DNA from: an uncultured Lentisphaerota bacterium
GTDB taxonomy: Bacteria; Verrucomicrobiota; Lentisphaeria; Oligosphaerales; CAITYL01
Assembly (NCBI GenBank): GCA_903894975.1
Contig: CAITSE010000303.1
Location: forward strand, 1 to 50,196
Length of the DNA stretch: 50,196 nucleotides
Reading direction: 5' to 3'
In this document: positions 31,481 through 40,504 of the stretch, piece after piece
Numbering within the stretch: position 1 is the stretch's first letter
Layout of the letters: the number at the start of each line of letters is the position of its first letter
Translations under genes and position numbers: made by a program
Notes under the pieces: model-generated
The model's input: the letters and a program-made list of their open reading frames with translations, nothing else
Told to the model about the DNA's origin: nothing
Databases searched by the model: none

Positions 31481-34252
31481 ATGAAAGCCAACGCCTCCCA
31501 CATCAAGCAGATCAAGGTCGTCTCCAACACCCACTGGGACCGGGAGTTCCGGAGGTCGTTCGAAAAAACGCGCCGGCGGCTGCTCACCATGCTGGACGTG
31601 ACCCTGGACATTCTGGACAAGGATCCGGCCTACCATTCGTTCACCATGGACGGGCACTCGATCATGATCGAGGATTACCTCGAGATGCGTCCGGAAAAGC
31701 AGCCGCTGGTTGAAAAACTGGTGCGCACGGGACGGTTGGTGCTCGGGCCGTACTTCACCCTAGCCGAAGAGTTCAGCATCTCGCATGAGCCGCTGATCCG
31801 CAACCTGATCTGGGGACGCAAGACCGTGCAGAAATACGGCGGCAAACCGGGAACCGTCGCCTACACTCCGTCGTCCTGGGGTCAGACCGGTCAACTGCCG
31901 CAGATCTGCGCGGACTTCGGCCTGGACAAGTTCATGTTTTACCGCGGGATTTCGCACCACGAGTCGGACGCCGAATTCATCTGGGCCGCACCGGACGGCA
32001 CCCAGATGCTGGGCAGCCGATTTGCGCTCTATGCGCGCTACAACTGGTACTATCAGGTCCACCGCGCCGTGACCCGGCACACCGTGTTTGACAAGACCTA
32101 CGAATGGGGCGCTTACGACGAAGTCCCGGTCCGTTTCTCCGACGGCCTGGCGGGCGAAGACCTGGCGTTTGACTGCAAAGATCCCGTGGCGTGCTACGAC
32201 AAATCCGCGCTGGTCAAGGCGATCACCGACATGGTCGCGGCGGAAGGCGCCCATTTCACGACCGAGGTCTTTCTGGCCATGCACGGCCACGACATCTCGG
32301 TCGCCCATCCGCTAGAATCGCGGATCATCAAGGACGCCAAGTCCTTGCTCAAGGGAAAGTATACGATCGAACACACCGGTCTTGAGCAGTATTGGAAGGA
32401 GTTGGAAAAGCACCTGGACAAAAAGAAACTGCCCGTCCTCACCGGCGAGCGGCGCTCCCATCTCAAGCAAGGCAAATGGACCTTCCTGTTCCCTGCGACG
32501 ATCAGTTCGCGAACCTACCTCAAGCAGCATGACTTCTCCGCGACCACGGCGTTGGTCTATTACGCCGAACCGCTGGCATCCCTGGCAACCGCGCTCGGGG
32601 ATGCCTATCCCCGCGCCTATCTGGATCGCGGCTGGCGCTACCTGCTCTCCAATCATACCCATGACGCCAACGGCGGCTGCGCGCCGGATGCGGTGTGCCA
32701 GGACATGGAATACCGCTACCGCAAGGCGGTGGACATCGGCGAGATCGTCACCGAAGATGCCATCACCCATGTCGCCACCCATCTTTCGCCCAAGGGACAA
32801 AAGCCCGACGCCATGCAACTCATCGTGTTCAATCCACTGCCCCAGACCCGCGACTCCGTGGCGCACATCGACCTGGAGATTCCCCGCCGGCACGGCGCGG
32901 TCGCATTCTCCCTGACCAGCAAAAACGATCCCGCCCCCCGGACGCAACCGATCTCCAACGAGAAATCTAGCTCGTTTGTCGACAACATCTGGGAAGTACC
33001 CACCATCCTCAACTCCAACCGGATCCACGCCTATGTGGAATTTAAAAACCTACCGCCGTTAGGGTATCGCGTCTATTCCATCCTCCCCGAGACCAATGAA
33101 CCGCGCCATCCCGAGACCATGCTCACCGGGCCGTGCGCCATGGAGAACGAGTTCCTGACTGTGACCGTGAATGCCAACGGCACGGTGTCGGTGCTGCACA
33201 AGCCCACCGGGAAAAGCTACCGGAATCTCAACTACCTCTCGGACCAGGGCGAGAACGGCAACGCCTGGAAGCACGGCTCCCCGACGGCGGACCGGGTCTA
33301 CACCAGCCTGAGCGCCGCCGCCGACATCTGTGTCATCACCGATGGCCCGTTGGTGAGCACGATCCGGGCGTCCTATACACTCAATCTCCCCGTGGATTAC
33401 GCCGACGGCAACAGCCGCAACTCCATCATGCGCCCGATGCCGGTCGCGGTCGAGTACACGCTTCATAAAAACCGCGAGTTTCTTCAGGTTTCGCTGAAAC
33501 TCGACAACAACGTCAAAGACCACTGGCTCCGCGCCAATTTCCCCACCGAACTCAAGACCGACGTTACCCACGCGGACAGTCATTTTGACGTAGTTGACCG
33601 CGCCATCGCCCTCCCGGATTCCACCGGCTGGGTCGAGAAAGTCATGGGAACCCATCCGCTGCGAACCTTTGTCGATCTTTCGGACGGCAAGTGCGGATTC
33701 GCCGTCATGCCCAAGGGGCTTTACGAATACGAGGCATTCGACACCGCCGAACGCGTGCTCGCCCTGACCCTGATCCGCGCCTGCCGGATCAAACTCGCGG
33801 TCAGCGAGGAAAAACAGACAGAGCTTCCGGACCTGGGGATTCAATGCCCCGGTGAACGCGCCTTTGAGTACTCGCTCTGTTTTCATGCCGGCACCTGGAG
33901 TGACGCCGGCCTGCCGGCCCGCGCCGCGGAACCGTTTGTCCCGGTTCGGGCCGTGATGGCCGGCCGCGGCAAGGGGACACTGCCCCTGGAACGTTCCTTT
34001 GTGGCGAGCGCGAACGCCAACTGCCCGGTCACCTGCGTCAAGCAGGCGGAGGACGGTTCCGGCATCATCATCCGCTGCTTCAACCCGCTGACCGTCGCCG
34101 CGCCCATCGAACTCACCTTCGGCCTTCCCGTGACCGCAGCCTACCGGTGCGGCATGGACGAGCGTGTCCGCGAAAAACTCCCGCTCCGGAAAAACACCCT
34201 CCGCTACAAGGCCGCACCCAAGAAGATCATAACGATCAAGATCAGCGTGTGA
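31481..34252 (+). CDS. GH38-type alpha-mannosidase-related hydrolase with altered nucleophile site
   Basis: The 923-residue protein has GH38 architecture. The N-terminal metal site is H18/D20 in NTHWDREF. A second metal-site histidine block is SNHTHDANGGC (H392, H394, D395), with the conserved MHGHDISVAHPL between them. A C-terminal beta-sandwich half starts around 430. In characterised GH38 enzymes the nucleophile Asp lies in a P-D-x-F-G-x-x-x-Q-x-P-Q stretch. The aligned segment here is TPSSWGQTGQLPQI, with Ser at position 131 where Asp is expected. The remaining site looks intact, so a subfamily with a different catalytic arrangement or a different nucleophile is possible. There is no signal peptide, so it is probably cytoplasmic. 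ATG 31481 is preceded by AAGGAA and a good promoter. Confidence 0.85.
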   Translation: MKANASHIKQIKVVSNTHWDREFRRSFEKTRRRLLTMLDVTLDILDKDPAYHSFTMDGHSIMIEDYLEMRPEKQPLVEKLVRTGRLVLGPYFTLAEEFSISHEPLIRNLIWGRKTVQKYGGKPGTVAYTPSSWGQTGQLPQICADFGLDKFMFYRGISHHESDAEFIWAAPDGTQMLGSRFALYARYNWYYQVHRAVTRHTVFDKTYEWGAYDEVPVRFSDGLAGEDLAFDCKDPVACYDKSALVKAITDMVAAEGAHFTTEVFLAMHGHDISVAHPLESRIIKDAKSLLKGKYTIEHTGLEQYWKELEKHLDKKKLPVLTGERRSHLKQGKWTFLFPATISSRTYLKQHDFSATTALVYYAEPLASLATALGDAYPRAYLDRGWRYLLSNHTHDANGGCAPDAVCQDMEYRYRKAVDIGEIVTEDAITHVATHLSPKGQKPDAMQLIVFNPLPQTRDSVAHIDLEIPRRHGAVAFSLTSKNDPAPRTQPISNEKSSSFVDNIWEVPTILNSNRIHAYVEFKNLPPLGYRVYSILPETNEPRHPETMLTGPCAMENEFLTVTVNANGTVSVLHKPTGKSYRNLNYLSDQGENGNAWKHGSPTADRVYTSLSAAADICVITDGPLVSTIRASYTLNLPVDYADGNSRNSIMRPMPVAVEYTLHKNREFLQVSLKLDNNVKDHWLRANFPTELKTDVTHADSHFDVVDRAIALPDSTGWVEKVMGTHPLRTFVDLSDGKCGFAVMPKGLYEYEAFDTAERVLALTLIRACRIKLAVSEEKQTELPDLGIQCPGERAFEYSLCFHAGTWSDAGLPARAAEPFVPVRAVMAGRGKGTLPLERSFVASANANCPVTCVKQAEDGSGIIIRCFNPLTVAAPIELTFGLPVTAAYRCGMDERVREKLPLRKNTLRYKAAPKKIITIKISV

Positions 34253-34277
34253 ACGAAGCCAGCACCCTGCCGCCGGT

Positions 34278-36662
34278 TCAGCCGCACTTGCTGTAGCCGC
34301 AGGCCAGGCATTTTTTGCAGCCTTCCTGCATGACCAGGCGGGGCTGGTTGCAGGCGGGGCAGAGGGGCAGGCGCGCGGCCGGCGGCGGCGCCGCGGCGAG
34401 GGACACGGCGGTGCCCTCGTCCATCTCGCCGGCGTCGGTGTCGGACTCGGGTTCGGGCGCCATCAGGCCGAGGGCGCGCAGGTGGCGGGCGATGACCCGG
34501 CCGATCTCGGCGGCCAGGGAGGGCACGTATTCGCCGCCGCTGAAATAGCCGCCTTCGGGATCGTGGATCGACTTGAGTTCCTCCACCAGGAAGGCCGGAT
34601 CCCGCTCGCGCCGGAAAATGGCCGAGATCAGGCGGGTCATGGCCACAATCCAACTGTAATGCTGCAAGTTCTTGGTGTTGATGAAGATCTCGTAGGGCCG
34701 CCGCCGGCCGCCGTCGTCGATGTCGTTGATGGTGACGTAGAACGCCTCCCGGGACACGGGGGTACGCACCTTGTAGGTGGTTCCGCCCAGCTCACCGGGG
34801 CGGCGTGACGGCGGCGCGGCCGCAGCGGAACTGCCGGCCGCGACGACTCCCTCCGCGGCTGCGGCCGGAGCCGGAACGGCGCCGGCCGCCGGCCGATCCT
34901 CGGACCGGACCAGGACGCCTTCCAGGTGGCCGCCCGGACGGAACGTGGTGCAACCCTTGAGCCCCCGTTCATAGGCGAGCCGGTAAATGCTCTCGAAACG
35001 GTCGAAGGGGAAGTCGGTCGGGACGTTGACGGTCTTGGAGATCGAACTGTCGACATGCCGCTGCAACTCCGCTTGCATCTCGATGTGCTCCTCGGGCGTG
35101 ACGCGGTCGGCGGTGACAAAGCCCGGCGGCAGTTCCGCATCGTCGGCGGGGCGGCCGAAGCGGCGGATGTATTCCGCGTAGGCGTGATCCAGCACCTCGA
35201 CTTCATCCACTTCCTGCTCCGCGCCCTTGCGGATGCGGCGGATGTAATGCAGGGCGAAAACCGGTTCGATGCCGCTGCTGACATTGCCGGCGAAGAGCGA
35301 GATGGTGCCGGTGGGGGCGATGCTGGTGAGGTGGGAATTGCGGATGCCGGAGCGTTTGATGCGGGCGCGGATGGCGGCCGGAAGTTCGCGGATGAATTTG
35401 CCCTGGAGATACTTGGCACGGACCAGCGCGGGGAATTCGCCCTTTTCCTCGGCCAGGCCGCAGGAGGCGTCGTAGGCGGCTTCATTGATGGTGCGCATGG
35501 CGGCGCCGGCGAGTTCCCGCGCGGCCGGGGCGCCGTAGGGCAGGCCCAGGGCGATGAGGGCGTCGGCCAGGCCGGTGACGCCGAGGCCCATGCGGCGCTT
35601 GGCCTTGGCTTCGACTTCCTGCCGGTGCAGCGGGAAGCGGCTGAGCTCGATCACATTGTCGAGGAAGCGCACGGCCAGACGCGCGGCCGCGGCCAGGGCC
35701 TCCAGGTCCAGTACGGCCTGCTTGCCGAAGGGATCCTTCACAAACCGGGTCAGGTTAAGCGACCCGAGCAGGCAGGCGCCGTAGGGCGGCAGCGGCTGTT
35801 CGCCGCAAGGGTTAGTGGCGCAGATGGTTTCGCAGTAGGCGAGATTGTTCCACTCGTTGACGCGGTCGATCATCAAGACGCCGGGCTCGGCGTAGTCGTA
35901 GGTGGAATGCATGATCCGGTCCCACAGTTCCCGGGCGCGGATGGTGCGGAAGGTTTTGCCGTCGAAGACCAACGGCCAGTCGGCATCGGCCGCCACCGCT
36001 TTCAGGAACGGGTCGGTGAGGGCTACGGAAAGATTGAACATGCTCAGGACGCCGGGCTCGCGCTTGGCGCTGATGAACGCCTCGATGTCGGGATGGTCAC
36101 AGCGGAGGATGCCCATCTGCGCGCCGCGGCGCTGGCCGGCGCTCATGATGGTGCGGCAGGTGGCGTCCAGAACTTTCATGAAACTGAGCGGACCGGAGGA
36201 TGTCGAATCCAGCGTGGCGATGTCGCTGCCGCGGGGACGGATGGTGGAAAAATCAAACCCGACGCCGCCGCCCTGTTTCTGGGTCAGGGCGGATTCCTTG
36301 ACGGTCTGGAAAATGCCTTCGATCGAGTCGTCGATCGTGCCCATGACGTAGCAGTTGAACATGGTCGTCTGCTTCCTGGTGGTGCCGGCATTGGCCAGAA
36401 TCCGGCCGCCGGGCAGAAAACGAAAGTCCGCGAGCAAGTCGTAGAACTTTTTTTCCCAGGCACGCGGCGTCTTTTCCACGGCGGCCACGGCGCGGGCGAC
36501 GCGGCGCCAGGTGTCCTCCACCGTCTGATCCACGATCGTGCCGCCGTTGCGGCGGTAGCGGTACTTCATGTCCCAGACTTGCAGGGACACGGGCGGCAGG
36601 CCGTCGGCGGTGGCGGGCGCCGGGGACGGAGACGGGGCGCGGGCGGGGCGGGGCTTGGACAT
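34278..36662 (-). CDS. nrdJ: Adenosylcobalamin-dependent (class II) ribonucleotide reductase NrdJ
   Basis: Class II reductase converts ribonucleotides to deoxyribonucleotides using an adenosylcobalamin radical, with or without oxygen. The 794-residue product shows the first redox cysteine (C104, MFNCYVMG), the loop QKQGGGVGFDFS, the catalytic triad N284/C286/E288 in ATNPCGEQPLPPYGACLLGSL, the DNVIELSRFPL helix and RMGLGVTGLAD. It also has the SIAPTGTISLFAGNVSSGIEP segment and the C-terminal TSCPD-type domain (TYKVRTPVSREAFYVTIND ... WIVAMTRLISAIFRR). The tail has a four-cysteine cluster (CPACNQ ... CKKCLACGYSKCG), which probably includes the redox pair that re-reduces the active site. B12-dependence suggests life with little oxygen. 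An Ala/Pro/Glu-rich linker, variable in the family, precedes the TSCPD-type domain. Confidence 0.93.
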   Translation of the reverse strand: MSKPRPARAPSPSPAPATADGLPPVSLQVWDMKYRYRRNGGTIVDQTVEDTWRRVARAVAAVEKTPRAWEKKFYDLLADFRFLPGGRILANAGTTRKQTTMFNCYVMGTIDDSIEGIFQTVKESALTQKQGGGVGFDFSTIRPRGSDIATLDSTSSGPLSFMKVLDATCRTIMSAGQRRGAQMGILRCDHPDIEAFISAKREPGVLSMFNLSVALTDPFLKAVAADADWPLVFDGKTFRTIRARELWDRIMHSTYDYAEPGVLMIDRVNEWNNLAYCETICATNPCGEQPLPPYGACLLGSLNLTRFVKDPFGKQAVLDLEALAAAARLAVRFLDNVIELSRFPLHRQEVEAKAKRRMGLGVTGLADALIALGLPYGAPAARELAGAAMRTINEAAYDASCGLAEEKGEFPALVRAKYLQGKFIRELPAAIRARIKRSGIRNSHLTSIAPTGTISLFAGNVSSGIEPVFALHYIRRIRKGAEQEVDEVEVLDHAYAEYIRRFGRPADDAELPPGFVTADRVTPEEHIEMQAELQRHVDSSISKTVNVPTDFPFDRFESIYRLAYERGLKGCTTFRPGGHLEGVLVRSEDRPAAGAVPAPAAAAEGVVAAGSSAAAAPPSRRPGELGGTTYKVRTPVSREAFYVTINDIDDGGRRRPYEIFINTKNLQHYSWIVAMTRLISAIFRRERDPAFLVEELKSIHDPEGGYFSGGEYVPSLAAEIGRVIARHLRALGLMAPEPESDTDAGEMDEGTAVSLAAAPPPAARLPLCPACNQPRLVMQEGCKKCLACGYSKCG

Positions 36663-36711
36663 GGGGCGGAGTTCCTTTGCGGGAAAGACTGTGGCGGAAG
36701 GGGTGAAAACA

Positions 36712-36760
36712 GGGTTCAGGGTTCAGGGTTCAGGGTTCAGGGTTCAGGGTTCAGGGTTCA
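36712..36760. repeat. Seven tandem GGGTTCA heptamers
   Basis: GGGTTCA is repeated seven times without interruption, then runs into a G-tract. A short inverted match (CCTGAACCCCGAACCC) lies at 36824-36839. The array is in the 219-base gap upstream of nrdJ, within about 100 bases of its start, and may vary in copy number. Confidence 0.9.
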
Positions 36761-36881
36761 GGGGGGCGGGGGCAACATCTGAGATCTTTTCTACAGCCAT
36801 TACAACTCTATATCTTTGAAAAACCTGAACCCCGAACCCTTTGCTGCAGAACGTCGTTCTGCATGCGCCTCGAGGATGCCA

Positions 36882-38036
36882 TCACCCGGCGCCGCGGGGC
36901 GCGGCGGGGCGCGGCGGAATGACCAGCTTCATGCCGGGCTTGACGGAATTGCCGCCGCGGAGGGCGTCCGGGTTGGCCTCACGGATGAGGTTCCAGGAGG
37001 CGGCGGCGCCGTAAAACTTGCGGGCGATGCTGGAAAGAGTGTCCCCGGACTGCACGGTGTAGGTGGTGCGGGCGCCGGGCAGATTGGCAGCCGCGGGGGC
37101 GACTGCAACATCCGTTCCCGCGGCCGGCAAGGTCAAGGCCGCGTGCCCGCCGCCAGAGGAGAGCCGCACCAACGGCGTGAACGGCCGGGAGGCGGTGGCG
37201 GCTACCGGAGCGGGTTTGACCGCCGGGCCAGTCGCGGGGCCGGGAACGGTGCCCGGGGAGCGCGCGACGCCGGCCGGCCCCGTCGGGGCGGGGCGCCGGG
37301 CGTCGGGCGCGTCGGCGGCGGGATCCATAATCGGTCCGTCCTCGCGGATGGGCGGTTCGACCATGGTCACGGCGCCGGCGGCGCGCGGCGGCGAGGGAAT
37401 GACCACCGGGGCGGCGGCAAACGCCGTGCCGGTGACGGATTCCGGCGGCGGCAACGGTCCGGCGGCATCCCCGGCGGCCGGAACCGCCGCGGCGGGATCG
37501 GACTTGGCCAGCAACTCGCGCAGGCGGCGAACTTCGGCGTTGGCCTGCTGCAAACGCTGGAGCAAGTATTTTTCCCGGGAATTATAGGAGGACGGGCCGT
37601 CCTGCTGATTCCGGGTGATGAGCATTTCGACGTCGCCCGGATAGCGGTCGGCGAGTTGGACTAAACAGGTACGTTCCGCACGGGCCAGCCATTTTTCCAC
37701 GGCCTCCCGGTCCTCGGTGTTGGCCGTGGCCTTGCGCAGATAGAGCCGGTAATGGATGACGGCCTGAAACGGATCGTTCAACCGTTCTTCGCAGAGCATG
37801 GCCAGTTGCAGGTGCGCTTTCACCGATTTGGGGGTCAGGCGCAGGCAGGTTTCAAAGGCTTGGGCGGCCTCTTCGTACTTGCCTTCGTCGCGGAGACGGG
37901 CACCCTTCAGGTAGAAGGGATTGCGGTCATCCACCATATTCGTATCGGTGCCGCATCCGGTCAGACCGGAGGCCAGGGAAACGAGTCCCGCGGCCAGCAG
38001 GGCCGCCCGGAACAGTTTTGCCAGCGTGTGGTTCAT
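36882..38036 (-). CDS. Lipoprotein with tetratricopeptide-like and LysM domains
   Basis: The 384-residue product has a lipoprotein signal peptide with lipobox LTGC (Cys 28), so it is a substrate for Lgt. Residues about 40-95 form TPR-like helices (FYLKGARLRDEGKYEEAAQAFETCLRLTP, AHLQLAMLCEERLNDPFQAVIHYRLYLRK), and a short coiled coil follows (REKYLLQRLQQANAEVRRLRELL). A long Pro/Ala/Val-rich linker then leads to a single C-terminal LysM domain (TTYTVQSGDTLSSIARKFYGAAASWNLIREANPDAL ... VKPGMKLVIPP). LysM binds peptidoglycan, so the protein is predicted to tether the outer membrane to the wall or act as an assembly scaffold. It lies 21 bases after the inositol-monophosphatase-like gene on the same strand, likely in one transcript. 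Confidence 0.9.
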   Translation of the reverse strand: MNHTLAKLFRAALLAAGLVSLASGLTGCGTDTNMVDDRNPFYLKGARLRDEGKYEEAAQAFETCLRLTPKSVKAHLQLAMLCEERLNDPFQAVIHYRLYLRKATANTEDREAVEKWLARAERTCLVQLADRYPGDVEMLITRNQQDGPSSYNSREKYLLQRLQQANAEVRRLRELLAKSDPAAAVPAAGDAAGPLPPPESVTGTAFAAAPVVIPSPPRAAGAVTMVEPPIREDGPIMDPAADAPDARRPAPTGPAGVARSPGTVPGPATGPAVKPAPVAATASRPFTPLVRLSSGGGHAALTLPAAGTDVAVAPAAANLPGARTTYTVQSGDTLSSIARKFYGAAASWNLIREANPDALRGGNSVKPGMKLVIPPRPAAPRGAG

Positions 38037-38057
38037 GGTGTTTCCGCCAGCGTGGGT

Positions 38058-38912
38058 TCAGGAGAACTGGACGGCGGAAAGCAGGGATACCGCCATGCCT
38101 TTCGGCGCGAACACAGAGCCCTGGCGCACCGTCCAGCGGTTGGGCGCGCCGGCCTCTAGAACATAGTGCGTATTATCGACGGTGGCGGTCAGCGGCGAGC
38201 CGTCCGGGTGCCGCGCCTCAAACCCGGTTTTGAGCAGCATGGGCAGGGCGCCGGCCACATCCCAGAGTTTGAGGTGGCCGAAATAGGCCAGGTACCGCCC
38301 CAGCATCAAGTACATCAGGGAACTGACGGCGCAGCCGGTGACCTGGACCGGGTTCGGGCGCTGGAAGCGGCCGGTTTTGGCGACCAGTTGGCTGAGAGCG
38401 ATCATGCTGCCGTCATTAAGCGGGCGCGGATGCGGCGCCAACAGACACAGATCCACCTGGTCGACCGAGCCATAGACATCGATTTTTTCGGCGAAAAAAA
38501 CCTGGCCGTGGTTGGAAATGAAGATTTCCCCCTGCTGCGGCAGGATGATGGCGCCTTCGGTAAGCACGCCGTTTTCCATGAGGCCGATGGAGGTGCCCCA
38601 ATAGGCAAGTTTGTGGGCGTAGGGCGCGGTGCCGTCGATGGGGTCGACCACCCAGGCCCGGCCCTTGAGCATGGCCTGGATATAGGCTTCGTCATGGTCG
38701 CCGACGGTTTCCTCGCCGAGCATCCAACTGCCCTGTTCGGGATGATTGAACTGGCGATCCAGCAGGGTCTCGATCTCGCCGTCGGCCGGCGTGACCAGGG
38801 TCTGATCCGGCTTCAGCCACCATTCGGAATTCTCAAAATGATGCAGGCCGATACGCCCGCACTCCAGCATCAGTTCGAGCATGTCGTTCACGCGCCAAGC
38901 CGTGGGATTCAT
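38058..38912 (-). CDS. Inositol monophosphatase-family phosphatase
   Basis: The 284-residue product belongs to the Mg2+-dependent, lithium-sensitive phosphatase family. Metal-binding motifs are GEE (66-68), the signature DPIDGT (90-95) and the C-terminal LWDVAGALPMLLKTG. Substrates in the family include inositol phosphate, histidinol phosphate, PAP and sugar phosphates; none can be chosen here. The loop after the signature (APYAHKLAYWGTSIGLMENG) lacks the NF of the common DPIDGTxNF form, which may change specificity toward a less usual phosphate. The ATG at 38912 was chosen: the frame extending to 39404 runs through repeats and overlaps the channel gene. It is followed after 21 bases by the LysM lipoprotein gene. 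Confidence 0.88.
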   Translation of the reverse strand: MNPTAWRVNDMLELMLECGRIGLHHFENSEWWLKPDQTLVTPADGEIETLLDRQFNHPEQGSWMLGEETVGDHDEAYIQAMLKGRAWVVDPIDGTAPYAHKLAYWGTSIGLMENGVLTEGAIILPQQGEIFISNHGQVFFAEKIDVYGSVDQVDLCLLAPHPRPLNDGSMIALSQLVAKTGRFQRPNPVQVTGCAVSSLMYLMLGRYLAYFGHLKLWDVAGALPMLLKTGFEARHPDGSPLTATVDNTHYVLEAGAPNRWTVRQGSVFAPKGMAVSLLSAVQFS

Positions 38913-39258
38913 GGGCGCTTTTCCCGGACGGTTCCGGATTGATTTCCCGTCCCGCCTGTTTTCGCCCTGCGGCGGGCCGCATCCATCACCGTCCACTGAC
39001 ACTATGTTCCGCCGGGCGGAAAAAGGCAAGAGGGGGCTCGGGTTTGAAGGTCTGTGGCCAGTGGTGGGAGAAACGGCACGATCCGTCCGATCCGACTGAT
39101 CCCGCGGAGAGATATTCAGGCATCGCCGCGAGTCAAAGGACGGGAGGGACAAGAGAAAGACACCAGGGACAGAATGATCGACGGGCTGGGAACCTTGAAC
39201 GGGAAAATCCGGCGTCCCTGGTGTCTCTTGAGTCCCTGGTGTCCCTACCTCTCGTCCT
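38913..39258. repeat. Repeat-filled gap between phosphatase and channel genes
   Basis: No gene is seen in these 346 bases. A GGTCTGTGG unit at 39048-39074 is followed at once by ATCCGTCCGATCCGACTGAT (39080-39099). An inverted pair follows: a GGACGGGAGGGACAAGAG-type arm at 39135-39173 and a GTCCCTGGTGTCTCTTGAG to CTCTCGTCCTTC arm at 39214-39265. The right arm extends into the channel gene and supplies its stop codon. Confidence 0.75.
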
Positions 39259-40365
39259 TCAGTCCCTCGCCAAGGTGAAAAGCGGAGCGACTTTGCCGAT
39301 TTCACCGACCTGGCCGAGCAAGACCAGGACGGCGCCGGGAGCGAGCGGCGTGTCATCCTGGGGATTGTAGAGGAACCGTTCCACCGCGGGTGGGCGGAGG
39401 GCAACGACCATGACGTCGGCCCGGCCGCGGAGGCCCAGGGCGCCCAGGGTCTGCCCGGCCGCCGGCGACCCGACCTCGACTTTCAGTTCCTCGAATCGAT
39501 AATTTCCGGCCCGATCCCGCAACATGGTATCGAGGAAGGTGACAACCGAGGGGCGGACCAGTTCGCTGACCATGCGCAGGCCGCCGATGGAATCAGGATT
39601 GACCGTGGCGTCCGCGCCGGCGGTGAGCATTTTACCGCAGGCGGCGGTGTCCTCGACCTTGCTGACGATGCGGAGCTTCGGGTTCAGAGCGCGGGCGGAA
39701 AGGGTGACGAAGAGATTGTCCTTGTCTTCGGGCAGGCAGGTGATGAGTCCGAACGCGCGGTCGATGCCGGCGGCCAACAGGACGGCATCGGCGTCGGCAC
39801 TGCCCGTGACCGAGAGGAACTCGCCATGCTCGCGGGCGGCGGCGGCCAGAACTTCGGGGTCGCGGTCCACGACCACGCACGAGCGCTGGGTCAGCAACAG
39901 TTCGTTGAGGCAGTTCAGCCCGGTGTTGCCCAGGCCGCAGATGATCACATGTCCCTGGAGTTGTGCGATCTGTTTGTCCATTTTTTTTCTCCGCATGGCA
40001 TGACTGAACATGCCTTCCACGATCAGGCCGGTGAGGTTGGTGATGACAAAGGCCGGTACCGACACGCCGACCACGGCCAGCCCCATGGTGTAGAACTCGG
40101 CCAGGGCCAGGCCGCGGAGCGACAGCCAGTCGCCGTAGCCGATGGTGGTCAGGGTGATAACCACCATGAACAGACAGTCCTTGAGCGTCCAGTCCGGCCG
40201 GCCGTAATAGATGCCGAGCAGGTAATAGCAGAGTGTGCTGAGCACGACCACCGCCCCGAGCACGACTGCGCCGTAGCGGAACCACCGGATCGGGTTGTAA
40301 CCGCCCATCACGTCCCCGCTTTTGGGGGCGTCACGCTTCTTGGATTCGCTGTTCCGTCTGGACAT
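39259..40365 (-). CDS. Potassium channel with cytoplasmic RCK (TrkA-N/TrkA-C) domains
   Basis: The 368-residue protein is a two-helix ion channel fused to a ligand-gating module, like MthK/Kch. The first helix is YGAVVLGAVVVLSTLCYYLLG (31-51). The pore loop carries the potassium selectivity filter TTIGYGD (73-79), and the second helix is FYTMGLAVVGVSVPAFVITNLTGLIVEG (91-118). The cytoplasmic Rossmann RCK domain starts at GHVIICGLGNTGLNCL (138-153) and carries the Asp-ending nucleotide loop VVVDRDPE. The TrkA-C half follows (about 285-360). It should gate potassium flow in response to nucleotide or ion binding. ATG 40365 gives a normal short N-terminus, and AAGGGAA lies upstream. Composite repeats in the same orientation flank the gene on both sides. 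Confidence 0.92.
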   Translation of the reverse strand: MSRRNSESKKRDAPKSGDVMGGYNPIRWFRYGAVVLGAVVVLSTLCYYLLGIYYGRPDWTLKDCLFMVVITLTTIGYGDWLSLRGLALAEFYTMGLAVVGVSVPAFVITNLTGLIVEGMFSHAMRRKKMDKQIAQLQGHVIICGLGNTGLNCLNELLLTQRSCVVVDRDPEVLAAAAREHGEFLSVTGSADADAVLLAAGIDRAFGLITCLPEDKDNLFVTLSARALNPKLRIVSKVEDTAACGKMLTAGADATVNPDSIGGLRMVSELVRPSVVTFLDTMLRDRAGNYRFEELKVEVGSPAAGQTLGALGLRGRADVMVVALRPPAVERFLYNPQDDTPLAPGAVLVLLGQVGEIGKVAPLFTLARD

Positions 40366-40412
40366 GCCATTTCCCTGCAAGCATCCGCCGACCCGGCCGG
40401 CGGTAGCCCGTA

Positions 40413-40497
40413 CCATAGCCTGTGGCTTGTGGTCTGCGGCCCTGTGGGTGGAGCGCGGGTGCTTGATCCGTCCGATCCGTCCGATCTGACCGATCGG
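40413..40497. repeat. Composite GTCTGTGG / GATCCGTCC repeat upstream of the channel gene
   Basis: CCTGTGGCTTGTGGTCTGCG is followed after a short stretch by GATCCGTCCGATCCGTCCG-type units. The same two elements in the same order and orientation occur at 39048-39101 on the other side of the channel gene. Confidence 0.75.
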
Positions 40498-40504
40498 CAA
40501 AGAA

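Noticed and set aside
36712-36760. CRISPR-like array
   Set aside because: The units are seven bases and directly adjacent, with no spacers and no cas genes nearby.
34926-36782. 618-residue plus-strand frame opposite nrdJ
   Set aside because: Shadow of the class II reductase; it even ends in translated GGGTTCA repeats.
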